Assembly (NCBI GenBank): GCA_021108035.1
Contig: JAIORQ010000006.1
Coordinates: 1-64,000, forward strand
Origin: Bacteroidales bacterium
Lineage (GTDB): Bacteria; Bacteroidota; Bacteroidia; Bacteroidales; JAADGE01
DNA length: 64,000 nucleotides
Reading direction: 5' to 3'
The notes beneath the pieces are model-generated. The model saw only the letters and a list, made by a program, of their open reading frames with translations. It did no database searches and had not been told where the DNA came from. This document shows positions 57,145 to 64,000 of the stretch, piece by piece. The position numbers were made by a program, and so were the translations under genes. Positions within the stretch are counted from its first letter, which is position 1; every line of letters starts with the position of its first letter.

Positions 57145-57175
57145 CAAATGTATAAAATTAAAATTTACTAAACAA
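57145..57175 (-). promoter_or_regulatory. Bacteroidota-type promoter, TTG-N20-TACATTTG, of the tRNA-tuf operon
   Basis: TTG at 57173-57175 and TACATTTG at 57145-57152 with a 20-base spacer on the minus strand. A start near 57138 gives a 64-base leader before tRNA-Thr (TGT). This promoter probably drives the four tRNAs and tuf, and perhaps the whole ribosomal-rpo block. Confidence 0.75.
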
Positions 57176-57204
57176 AATGTTTTTTAAAGTTTTTTATCTT
57201 TTTA

Positions 57205-57507
57205 TTAAGGTCTCATTTTGCTTTTATATTTCTTAACTTGTTTTTCTAATGCATCTACTGTCAAATCAACAGCTTCTTCAAAAGATGTTGCTTCTTTTTC
57301 TGCAAATAAATCATTACCGGGTATTTCAATTTTAATTTTTGCTTCTTTGTTATCAGTAAATTTCTTTTTTGATCTATTAAAATTCAAAACGACTTCGGAT
57401 CGGATAATTCCGTCAAAATATTTATCTAATTTATTTACTTTACCATTAACAAACTCTATTAATTTTTTGTCTGCATCGAAATTTGTTACTTTTACGTTTA
57501 TATCCAT
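57205..57507 (-). CDS. hpf: ribosome hibernation promoting factor (short HPF)
   Basis: A 100-residue HPF/RaiA-type protein: MDINVKVTNFDADKKLIEFV, YFDGIIRSEV and the C-terminal TVDALEKQVKKYKSK. The short form lacks the C-terminal dimerisation domain. It binds the 30S decoding region in stationary phase. It starts 2 bases after xerC, a common Bacteroidota pairing. Confidence 0.9.
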   Translation of the reverse strand: MDINVKVTNFDADKKLIEFVNGKVNKLDKYFDGIIRSEVVLNFNRSKKKFTDNKEAKIKIEIPGNDLFAEKEATSFEEAVDLTVDALEKQVKKYKSKMRP

Positions 57508-57509
57508 AG

Positions 57510-58406
57510 TTATTTATTTTTTTTTGCTCTGGGATGAGCTTGTTTATATATTTTGTTTAACTTCTCAAATGTATTGTGTGTGTATATTTGTGTAGCAGAT
57601 AAATTTGCGTGTCCTAATAACTCTTTAACTGCATTGATGTCTGCTCCGTTATTTAATAGATGTGTAGCAAAAGTATGTCTCAAAATATGAGGGCTTTTTT
57701 TCTTAACAGATGAAAAAAATGAAATATATTTGTTTACAACCCTGTAAACCAGTTTCGGATAAATTTGTTTTCCTGAATTTGTCAACAACAAATGCTCTGA
57801 ATCGGTATATATTTCTTCTTTTTTTATTAAATATTCTTTCAATAGATTATTTAACGTTTTAGGATAAGGTATTATTCTTTGTTTATTTCTTTTACCTGTA
57901 ACTTTTATTGTATTATAAACAAAATCAAGGTCTTTTATTCTTAATCCAATGAGTTCTGCTCTTCTGATACCTGTGCAATATAACAGTTCGATAATCAACC
58001 TGTCTCTGATGCCTTCAAAATCGTCAGAAAAAATATCTGAATCAAGCAAAAGATTTATATTATCATTACTGATAAATTCAGGAATATTTTGTTTTGTTTT
58101 CGGCCGGATTATTTTTGATACAGGATTATTTTGTATTAAACCCTCTCTGATTAAAAAATTATAATAAGTTTTTAATGAAGACAATTTACGGTTTATTGTT
58201 CTTGAAGATATATTATCAGAAGAAAGCACAGCAATCCATTTTCTTAATACTTTATAATCAGATACTATTTCATCTTCAGATAAAATAAATTTATTTTCTG
58301 TACAAAAGTATTGAAATTGTTCAATATCGCAGGCATAGGAATTAATTGTATGGAGTGAATATTTTTTTTGGAATTCCAAATATTTCAAGAATTTCTTCCT
58401 ATGCAT
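57510..58406 (-). CDS. xerC: tyrosine recombinase XerC-like
   Basis: A 298-residue tyrosine recombinase. N-terminal SAM-like core-binding domain (1-~95), then the catalytic domain: Arg148 (TGIRRAEL), Lys172 (GKRNKQR), His240 and Arg243 (HILRH), His266 (LGHANL) and nucleophile Tyr275 (IYTH). It probably works with a second Xer at dif to resolve chromosome dimers. Its location between rpsU and hpf is the usual housekeeping place, so it is not an integron or island integrase. A -7-like TAAGTTTG ends 6 bases before its ATG. Confidence 0.85.
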   Translation of the reverse strand: MHRKKFLKYLEFQKKYSLHTINSYACDIEQFQYFCTENKFILSEDEIVSDYKVLRKWIAVLSSDNISSRTINRKLSSLKTYYNFLIREGLIQNNPVSKIIRPKTKQNIPEFISNDNINLLLDSDIFSDDFEGIRDRLIIELLYCTGIRRAELIGLRIKDLDFVYNTIKVTGKRNKQRIIPYPKTLNNLLKEYLIKKEEIYTDSEHLLLTNSGKQIYPKLVYRVVNKYISFFSSVKKKSPHILRHTFATHLLNNGADINAVKELLGHANLSATQIYTHNTFEKLNKIYKQAHPRAKKNK

Positions 58407-58411
58407 TAATC

Positions 58412-58419
58412 CAAACTTA
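58412..58419 (-). promoter_or_regulatory. -7-like element TAAGTTTG next to the xerC start
   Basis: On the minus strand TAAGTTTG lies 5 bases from the xerC ATG, which would give a transcript with almost no leader. No -33 TTG is found at the right distance. Confidence 0.25.
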
Positions 58420-58535
58420 AATATAATTTGAATGAAATAACTGTAAATTTAATAAAATGCAGAACGAAAAACAAATATATAAACCTAAAAATACCGATTA
58501 TTTACTTCGATAAACATCAATCTTTTATATCTAAA

Positions 58536-58566
58536 ACTTTTCCGAAGATATCTTCTTCGGAAAAGT
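58536..58566 (-). terminator. terminator between rpsU and xerC
   Basis: CTTTTCCGAAGA pairs perfectly with TCTTCGGAAAAG (12 bp, 5-base loop), with T/A-rich sequence on the downstream side in the minus direction. It lies 21 bases after the rpsU stop. Confidence 0.75.
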
Positions 58567-58586
58567 AAAATAAAGATCAAATAATA

Positions 58587-58781
58587 CTATTCGTTTTCTT
58601 CTCTTCTGAGTTGCTCAACATACTTAGCTTTAATAAGTTGTTGGCGTTTTATGACAGAGGGTTTCAGATATGCTTTTCTTGTTCTAATCTCTTTAATGAC
58701 ACCTGTTCTGTCAGTTTTTCTCTTTAATCTTTTCAAAGCTCTTTCGATGCTTTCTCCTTCTTTAACGGGTATTTTGATCAT
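58587..58781 (-). CDS. rpsU: 30S ribosomal protein S21
   Basis: A 64-residue bS21 beginning MIKIPVKEGESIERALKRLK. I use the start at 58781: it has AAGGAG 7 bases upstream and matches the family, whereas an extension to 58871 adds a hydrophobic tail foreign to S21. The perfect ribosome-binding site is unusual for the phylum, but Bacteroidota rpsU is known to keep a good one because S21 helps occlude the anti-SD. Confidence 0.95.
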   Translation of the reverse strand: MIKIPVKEGESIERALKRLKRKTDRTGVIKEIRTRKAYLKPSVIKRQQLIKAKYVEQLRREENE

Positions 58782-58822
58782 AAAAAACTCCTTTTTTAAA
58801 TAGTAGAAAAAAATTTGAACGG

Positions 58823-58830
58823 CAAAAGTA
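58823..58830 (-). promoter_or_regulatory. -7 element TACTTTTG for rpsU
   Basis: TACTTTTG on the minus strand lies 41 bases upstream of the rpsU start. The -33 TTG is not at the normal spacing. Confidence 0.4.
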
Positions 58831-58886
58831 GTAATTAGTATAAATATAAAAAAATTATTTGTAAAAAACAACTATTTTAATATAAA

Positions 58887-60032
58887 TTATTGTAAAATTT
58901 TTCTGGAAATAACAAGTTTTTGTATTTCAGATGTCCCTTCTCCTATTTGTAACAGTCTTTGGTCTCTGTAAAATCTTTCAATCGGATAATCTTTCATTAA
59001 ACCGTAACCTCCGTGAATTTGAACAGCATCATCCGCTACTTCTTTTGCAATCTCAGAGCAATATAATTTTGACATAGCTGCTTCTAAACCAAAAGGTTTA
59101 TTATTGTCTTTCAACCAACATGCTTTATATAATAAATTTCTTGCTAACTCAACTTTTGTAGCCATATCAGCCAATCTGAAAGAAATTGCTTGAAATTTGT
59201 GAATCGGTCTTCCAAACTGGTGTCTTTCTTTTGAATATTGAACAGCCATTTCAAAAGCACCTTGAGCTAAACCCAATCCCATTGCTGCAATGGATAATCT
59301 TCCGTTATCTAATGTGCTGAGCATAATTTTTGAACCTTCCCCTTTACTTCCCAAAATGTTTTCTTCAGGGACTTTACAATTATCAAAATACAATTCAGCT
59401 GTATCTGATGCTCTCCACATCATTTTATCATGCATTGGAATTTGTTCAAATCCTTTGGTACCTCTTTCGACTAATATTGTAGTAAATATTTTTTTGTTTT
59501 CTTTAACTTCTGATACAGCTTGTACGGTTGCTCCTGCTGCTAATTCAGAAGCACCGTTAGTAATAAATATCTTTGAACCATTTATTATCCATTCTCCTGC
59601 GGATAACTTTGCGGTAGTTTTTGTTGCTCTGGAATCTGAACCGGCATCAGGTTCTGTTAATCCGAATGCCCACAGGTTTTCTCCGTTGCATAATTTTGGT
59701 AAATATTTTTGTTTTTGTTCTTCTGTTCCGAAATAATATATGGGGCCAATTCCCAAAGAATTATGGGCAGCGAGTGTTGCTGCTTGGGAACTGTCAACTC
59801 TTGCTAATTCTTCTACGGCAATTATGTATGACAGTGTATCAAGATCTTGTCCGCCGTATTTTTCCGGCAGACACATTCCGAAAAGTCCCAATTCTCCCAT
59901 TTTTTTTGTAAGATCAATTGAAAATTCTCCTTTTTCATCTAATTCTTTTGCTGCGGGTTTTATTTCTCTTTCTGCAAAATCTTTTACTGTTTGTCTTATT
60001 AATTTTTGTTCTTCTGAAAGGTCAAAATTCAT
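58887..60032 (-). CDS. acyl-CoA dehydrogenase
   Basis: A 381-residue FAD acyl-CoA dehydrogenase. N-terminal helical domain (FDLSEEQKLIRQTVKDFAER), FAD/substrate region FGLTEPDAGSD, and the C-terminal QIHGGYGLMKDYPIERFYRD. The catalytic Glu lies in IGEGTSEIQ (365 or 369, by comparison with butyryl-CoA dehydrogenases). It oxidises an acyl-CoA to trans-2-enoyl-CoA and passes electrons to ETF; the closest type appears to be short-chain/butyryl-CoA, but chain length is uncertain. No etf genes are nearby. Confidence 0.9.
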   Translation of the reverse strand: MNFDLSEEQKLIRQTVKDFAEREIKPAAKELDEKGEFSIDLTKKMGELGLFGMCLPEKYGGQDLDTLSYIIAVEELARVDSSQAATLAAHNSLGIGPIYYFGTEEQKQKYLPKLCNGENLWAFGLTEPDAGSDSRATKTTAKLSAGEWIINGSKIFITNGASELAAGATVQAVSEVKENKKIFTTILVERGTKGFEQIPMHDKMMWRASDTAELYFDNCKVPEENILGSKGEGSKIMLSTLDNGRLSIAAMGLGLAQGAFEMAVQYSKERHQFGRPIHKFQAISFRLADMATKVELARNLLYKACWLKDNNKPFGLEAAMSKLYCSEIAKEVADDAVQIHGGYGLMKDYPIERFYRDQRLLQIGEGTSEIQKLVISRKILQ

Positions 60033-60212
60033 TTTATAATATTTAATTCAGATTATTAATAAATTTAAAGCTGATATTACAAACCAATGTGTAAATTTAA
60101 TAAAATTAAACAAAATAAAGCAATATAATAAATGCAATAATATTAATAATTGTTGTTTTTATAATTCAGTTTTAATAAATTTCAAATTTCACCGGATAAT
60201 AATATCATAGAT

Positions 60213-61391
60213 TTATTTTACTTTTAAATAAGGGCTAATCTTATTATATAAACTTTTTGAAACAATATTCATACTAACTATATCATTAAGTTGCTTAAAA
60301 GAACCGTTTTTATTTCTGTATTCAAGAATTTTTTTTGCTTCTTCGTAAGAAATATACGGATGCCTGCCGAGTTCAGATACTTCAGCAAAATTTATGTTTA
60401 TTTTTTCTAATTTTGATTTATCTATAATAATATCATCTGCAACTTTTACGTAATATTCTTTTTTCATTCCGTAAACTTCGAGAAGTTGCTCTTTCTTGTA
60501 ATAACCACCGAGCAAATTTCTGTATTTTACAATTCGTGTTGCATTATATTGCCAAAACTTGCCGAGTTCTTTCATTTCTTCTGCTGATAAGTTATTTATA
60601 TCAACTTTTGAATTAGATTTGATTTCTTTTTCAGGGCTTTCAGTTTTATCTTTTTTTTCAGGCAACTTTATATAATCCTTAATTCTTTCATATTGAAAAT
60701 CTTGTATACCGTAAATCTTTTTAATGTCTTCTTTTTTGTAGAATTTGCCTCCTTTGTTCAAATAATTCCTAATTATCGCTGTTTGTTTTTGTGAAAAGCC
60801 GAGTTTTTGCCATTCAGTATCGGAAATTTCATTTGGGTTAAATTCAAAATATTGCTCTACATCCGGAATTTTGTATTCTGACTTATCTCTTTTAGAAGTT
60901 TTATCATAACTCTTATAATCAACATTTTGGGCGTAGGTCTTCTTTTCGGGCAAATCAATATACGGATATAATTTTTGACATTGAGTTTCCGAAATTCCGT
61001 AAATTCTTTTAAAATCATTTTTGTATATAAACTTTCCGCCTTTGCTTTGCCAGTTATTAATTGTTTTAATTTGTTTATCTGACAAGCCGAGAAGTTTCCA
61101 GTCTTTTTTTGAAGTATTATTCGGATTGAAAGAAAATAATTGAAGTGTATCATACTTTTTATCGTAGTATGAATTTTTATTGTATTTTTCTTCTTTGGGA
61201 GTTAATGATTTTTCAAATTCTGCAATTTCTTTTTCAAATTTTGAAAAATTGCAATCTTCCTTTTTTGTAAAAATATCTGAATAAATATTTACAAAAATTG
61301 CAAAAATTATCACAAAAATTAAAACCAGTATTCCGTCTCTTTCTCCTTTGGTAAATATAAAATATTCCTTTAACTGTTCTTTTCTTGACAT
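60213..61391 (-). CDS. membrane-anchored protein with four helix-hairpin-helix modules
   Basis: A 392-residue protein. A membrane segment at ~20-40 is followed by a charged linker and four ComEA-like helix-hairpin-helix modules at about 70-135, 165-230, 250-315 and 325-392. The first two are close internal repeats (F-x-F-N-P-N...W-x-x-L-G-x-S-x-K-Q and G-G-K-F-x-K-x-D). The HHH fold binds DNA without sequence preference; ComEA has one copy. The positive-inside rule suggests the HHH part is outside the cytoplasm, like ComEA, so a role in DNA uptake is possible but not shown. Confidence 0.75.
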   Translation of the reverse strand: MSRKEQLKEYFIFTKGERDGILVLIFVIIFAIFVNIYSDIFTKKEDCNFSKFEKEIAEFEKSLTPKEEKYNKNSYYDKKYDTLQLFSFNPNNTSKKDWKLLGLSDKQIKTINNWQSKGGKFIYKNDFKRIYGISETQCQKLYPYIDLPEKKTYAQNVDYKSYDKTSKRDKSEYKIPDVEQYFEFNPNEISDTEWQKLGFSQKQTAIIRNYLNKGGKFYKKEDIKKIYGIQDFQYERIKDYIKLPEKKDKTESPEKEIKSNSKVDINNLSAEEMKELGKFWQYNATRIVKYRNLLGGYYKKEQLLEVYGMKKEYYVKVADDIIIDKSKLEKININFAEVSELGRHPYISYEEAKKILEYRNKNGSFKQLNDIVSMNIVSKSLYNKISPYLKVK

Positions 61392-61470
61392 GTTTTTTAT
61401 GAACTGTTTTTGACATTTCTATGCTCTTCGTACGCCGGAATGTCTTGCTGTTCCGGAAAGTTTTGCCAAC

Positions 61471-61842
61471 TTATTTTCTGTCAGTAATTATTGTAATACC
61501 ATCACAACTAATTTCAACATAACATTCTTCATTATTATTATAAAGTTCAACTAATTTTTCAAAATATTTTTCAAAAACAGATATTAGCTCTTTTGTAGTA
61601 ATATTTCCTAAATTTACTTTAATAAGTTTTTTTGGAGTTTTATTAATGAAATGGCTATTTTTGAAGTCGGCATCTTTTGTGATAAGAGTAAAATTATTTG
61701 CATCTGCATAAATACAAACATCACTGTCGCTTGTATTCCATTTATCAAGAATTCTATTAACATGCTCAGTATCAAGTCCTCTTTCTGAAAAATACTTCGC
61801 AACTTTTATTGCAATATGTACATCACATAATATTTTCATCAA
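61471..61842 (-). CDS. DUF5615 PIN-like toxin candidate
   Basis: A 123-residue PIN-like protein of the DUF5615 family: LCDVHIAIKVAKYFSERGLD at the N-terminus, SDSDVCIYADANNFTLITKDADF in the middle. Acidic residues D8 and the KDADF pair fit the PIN-type metal site. Its ATG overlaps the DUF433 stop by 4 bases. In this family pairing it is the likely toxin (RNase). Confidence 0.75.
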   Translation of the reverse strand: MMKILCDVHIAIKVAKYFSERGLDTEHVNRILDKWNTSDSDVCIYADANNFTLITKDADFKNSHFINKTPKKLIKVNLGNITTKELISVFEKYFEKLVELYNNNEECYVEISCDGITIITDRK

Positions 61843-62072
61843 GCAGCAAAATTAATATTACTTCCGCTTGATAATAATTGTGCATAATTAAGGCATGCAA
61901 TTACATCTTCTTTTTCAAGTTCAGGATGGTCTTCAATAATTTGAGTAATAGTCATTTCTGATGACAATAAATCAAGAACTACTTCAACCGGCCATCTCAT
62001 ATTTCTTATACATGGTTTACCGTGGCAAATTTCGGGATTTACAGTAATACGATCTAAATATTTAACTTCCAT
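61839..62072 (-). CDS. DUF433 antitoxin-like protein
   Basis: A 77-residue DUF433 protein: ITVNPEICHGKPCIRNMRWP, then VVLDLLSSEMTITQIIEDHP and LEKEDVIACLNYA. The fold has a winged-helix-like DNA-binding part. It lies directly upstream of the DUF5615 gene with a 4-base overlap, the usual antitoxin-then-toxin order. A strong promoter lies 31 bases upstream. Confidence 0.8.
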   Translation of the reverse strand: MEVKYLDRITVNPEICHGKPCIRNMRWPVEVVLDLLSSEMTITQIIEDHPELEKEDVIACLNYAQLLSSGSNINFAA

Positions 62073-62102
62073 AATGTATCTTTTAATCAGTCAAACTATA
62101 AA

Positions 62103-62133
62103 CAAAGTTAATATATTTATTCCACTTCTGCAA
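62103..62133 (-). promoter_or_regulatory. Bacteroidota-type promoter, TTG-N20-TAACTTTG, of the DUF433/DUF5615 pair
   Basis: TTG at 62131-62133 and TAACTTTG at 62103-62110 with a 20-base spacer on the minus strand. Transcription would start near 62096, 24 bases before the DUF433 ATG. It lies partly against the 3' end of the symporter gene. Confidence 0.7.
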
Positions 62134-62180
62134 AATTATGACTTTGATGTATTCCTTATGATATCGGAAAATCTTGTTGT

Positions 62181-64000
62181 TTACTTAAATTTCTTAATAA
62201 CACCGTCTTTAATATCTTGCATATATTTTTTCATGTCTTGTTTTACTTCGGGTGCCAGTATTATTAATCCCAGAACATTCGGAAATGCCATGCTCAATAT
62301 CATAAAATCAGAAAAATCTACAACTGCTCCAAGACTTGACGCAGAACCTATTATAATAAAAATCAAAAATATGAAATAATAAACCAATGAACTTAAATAT
62401 AAGTTTTTAGTAACTTTTCTGAATCCGAACCATTTCCCGAATAAATATTTGAACCCGTTTAGTCCGTAATAAGACCAAGAGATCATTGTAGAAAAAGCAA
62501 AAAGCAATACTGCTATAACCAATATCCATGAGAACCAAGGGAATACACTCTCAAATGCTTTTGAAGTCAGTTCCACACCGGCAAATCCACCGCCGACAGC
62601 AGGATCATAATAACCTGTAAAAATAATTACAAGAGCCGTCATAGTACAAATTATTACAGTATCAATAAAGGGTTCAAGAAGTGCTACAAACCCCTCACTA
62701 ACAGGCCGATTGGTCTTTACTGCTGAATGAGCAATTGAAGCTGAACCTATACCGGCTTCATTAGAAAATGCCGCTCTTTGAAATCCGACAATTAAGACAC
62801 CTATTATACCACCTTTCATGGCATCAGATGCAAAAGCACCTTCAAAGATTAATCCGAATGCATTTCCTATTTCAGTAATATTAACACTTATAATAATAAG
62901 TGCAGTAGTTACATATAATACAGCCATAAACGGAACTATTTTCTCAGTTACGTTTGCAATACTTTTAATACCGCCAATCACAACAATACCTACAAAAATC
63001 GCAACTAATACTCCGAAATATGCACCATATCCTTCAATTCCCATTACATACGGAGCCAATTTACTTGACAATTGAGAAAAAGCTTGATTTGCCTGAAACA
63101 TATTACCTCCTCCGAGAGAACCTCCGATTACAAGAACAGCAAATATTCCTGCTAATATTTTCCCTAACATTCCGAGGTTTCTTTTTTTCAAAGCTTTACT
63201 AAGGTAATACATAGGTCCTCCGGCAACTTGTCCGTCCTCATCAATATTTCTGTACTTAACACCAAGTGTTACTTCTGTAAATTTTGAAGCCATACCAAGC
63301 AAACCTGCAATAATCATCCAAAAAGTTGCTCCCGGTCCGCCTATTGTAATCGCAATTGCTACACCTGCAATATTTCCAAGCCCCACTGTTGCCGATAATG
63401 CCGTAGTTAATGCCTGAAAATGCGATACTTCTCCTTTGTGCTCCGGATCATCATATTTCCCCCTGATCAACTGAATAGCATGCTTAAATCCTTTGAAATT
63501 AATAAATCTCATTTTAATCGTAAAAAATATTGCACCTATTATAAGCCAAACAACTACAAAGGGGATTTTCATTTTTTTGGAATCGCCGTTGGGATGATAT
63601 AATACTTCTCCGGTATCATCCTTTAAAACAGGATCGTATATATTTAAAGTAGCAAATATATCAAACATTAAAACTTTTTCAATTCCTGCAACAACGGGAA
63701 CAAAAAACGAATTAATCTTTTCATCAACAGATTCTGCCGGGATAGTAAAACTAATATCATTTTTCAATCCGTTTGCATCTGTAACTTTAACTGAATATTC
63801 TTTACCTTCTGACAGTTCATCGGCGATTAATGATATTAATGATGTTGATTGATCTGACCATTTGTATGTATAAGGTTCTGTTCCCCCTTCAACAATAATT
63901 CTTGCAACGCCGGTATTAATTTTTTTTGACTGATTGGATATTTTTACTTGAATTTCTAAATTCTGACTAAATAATAAAGATGTCAGCAAAACAAAAACAA
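62181..64000 (-). CDS. alanine/sodium symporter (AGCS) with exported Ig-like N-terminal domain, 5' end outside window
   Basis: At least 602 residues; the frame stays open to the window edge past TTG 63989 (reading VFVLLTSLLFSQN), so the true start lies beyond 64000 and includes a signal peptide. Residues ~5-80 form a beta domain like SprB/PKD repeats (GGTEPYTYKWSD, EGKEYSVKVTDANGL). A membrane segment at ~140-160 begins the AGCS transporter with about 11 segments, including GPGATFWMIIAGLLGMASKF and NEAGIGSASIAHSAV. AGCS proteins import alanine or glycine with sodium. The extra periplasmic Ig-like domain and signal peptide are not part of the standard AGCS architecture. Confidence 0.85.
   Translation of the reverse strand, partial: VFVLLTSLLFSQNLEIQVKISNQSKKINTGVARIIVEGGTEPYTYKWSDQSTSLISLIADELSEGKEYSVKVTDANGLKNDISFTIPAESVDEKINSFFVPVVAGIEKVLMFDIFATLNIYDPVLKDDTGEVLYHPNGDSKKMKIPFVVVWLIIGAIFFTIKMRFINFKGFKHAIQLIRGKYDDPEHKGEVSHFQALTTALSATVGLGNIAGVAIAITIGGPGATFWMIIAGLLGMASKFTEVTLGVKYRNIDEDGQVAGGPMYYLSKALKKRNLGMLGKILAGIFAVLVIGGSLGGGNMFQANQAFSQLSSKLAPYVMGIEGYGAYFGVLVAIFVGIVVIGGIKSIANVTEKIVPFMAVLYVTTALIIISVNITEIGNAFGLIFEGAFASDAMKGGIIGVLIVGFQRAAFSNEAGIGSASIAHSAVKTNRPVSEGFVALLEPFIDTVIICTMTALVIIFTGYYDPAVGGGFAGVELTSKAFESVFPWFSWILVIAVLLFAFSTMISWSYYGLNGFKYLFGKWFGFRKVTKNLYLSSLVYYFIFLIFIIIGSASSLGAVVDFSDFMILSMAFPNVLGLIILAPEVKQDMKKYMQDIKDGVIKKFK

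Noticed and set aside
57510-58406. Island integrase
   Set aside because: The recombinase sits in the conserved rpsU-xerC-hpf order and has XerC-type length and motifs; no attachment repeats were seen at the nearby tRNAs.
58782-58871. Longer start for rpsU
   Set aside because: It adds a hydrophobic N-terminus foreign to S21 and ignores the AAGGAG site before 58781.

Overview
This AT-rich window reads as a chromosomal segment from an anaerobic or facultatively anaerobic member of the Bacteroidota. The evidence is: a protein with a type IX secretion C-terminal sorting domain (20408-23974) and a PorV/PorQ-family protein; the Bacteroidota-type omega subunit; the block bamD-rpoZ-coaBC-DUF4835; the block rpsU-xerC-hpf-tRNAs-tuf-tRNA-secE-nusG-rplKAJL-rpoBC-DUF3467; and four promoters of the Bacteroidota form TTG-N20-TAnnTTTG. 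There is no rRNA, CRISPR array, prophage or complete insertion sequence.

Region 1 (1-7140, minus strand). A CrtI/RetSat-like oxidoreductase has a RhuM-family gene directly upstream. Beyond that lie two decayed pieces: a short degenerate copy of the oxidoreductase N-terminus, and a Sel1-like membrane mini-gene broken by one in-frame stop. An operon follows: exported DUF695/RraB-like protein, long-chain acyl-CoA ligase, GNAT-like protein.

Region 2 (7536-14260). A metallophosphoesterase is followed 12 bases later by a 966-residue membrane sensor (Cache-PAS-PAS-CBS-CBS-DUF294 nucleotidyltransferase), the most unusual gene pair here. About 800 bases of fold-back repeats come next, then minus-strand genes for a lipocalin-like lipoprotein, a TIGR03032 protein, TrmO and YwbE.

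Region 3 (14614-24728). A four-subunit 2-oxoacid:ferredoxin oxidoreductase operon ends at a clear terminator. Behind it lie a palindrome-rich element, a Cys-motif protein, a small lipoprotein, a Lys/Glu-rich exported protein, and a repeat-rich T9SS adhesin with three near-identical 225-base tandem units.

Region 4 (24732-43610) is mostly housekeeping: a SerA-like dehydrogenase, PssA, the PorV-like protein, BamD, RpoZ, CoaBC, DUF4835, Udk, a DEDDy exonuclease, a bifunctional nuclease, a nucleoside permease, Upp, tRNA-Met, a START-like protein, a YbjQ gene whose start appears to be ATT, a 39-residue membrane peptide, an LptF/G permease, two glycosyltransferases, RibBA and an ATP-grasp protein.

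Region 5 (43618-58781, minus strand) is the transcription/translation block, including five of the six tRNAs (Trp, Thr-GGT, Gly, Tyr, Thr-TGT). An intrinsic-terminator-like hairpin lies between rplL and rpoB.

Region 6 (58887-64000, minus strand) has an acyl-CoA dehydrogenase, a membrane-anchored helix-hairpin-helix protein, a DUF433/DUF5615 toxin-antitoxin-like pair with its own promoter, and an alanine/sodium symporter with an exported Ig-like N-terminus that runs off the window.

Functional calls rest on motif recognition by eye; no database search was run.
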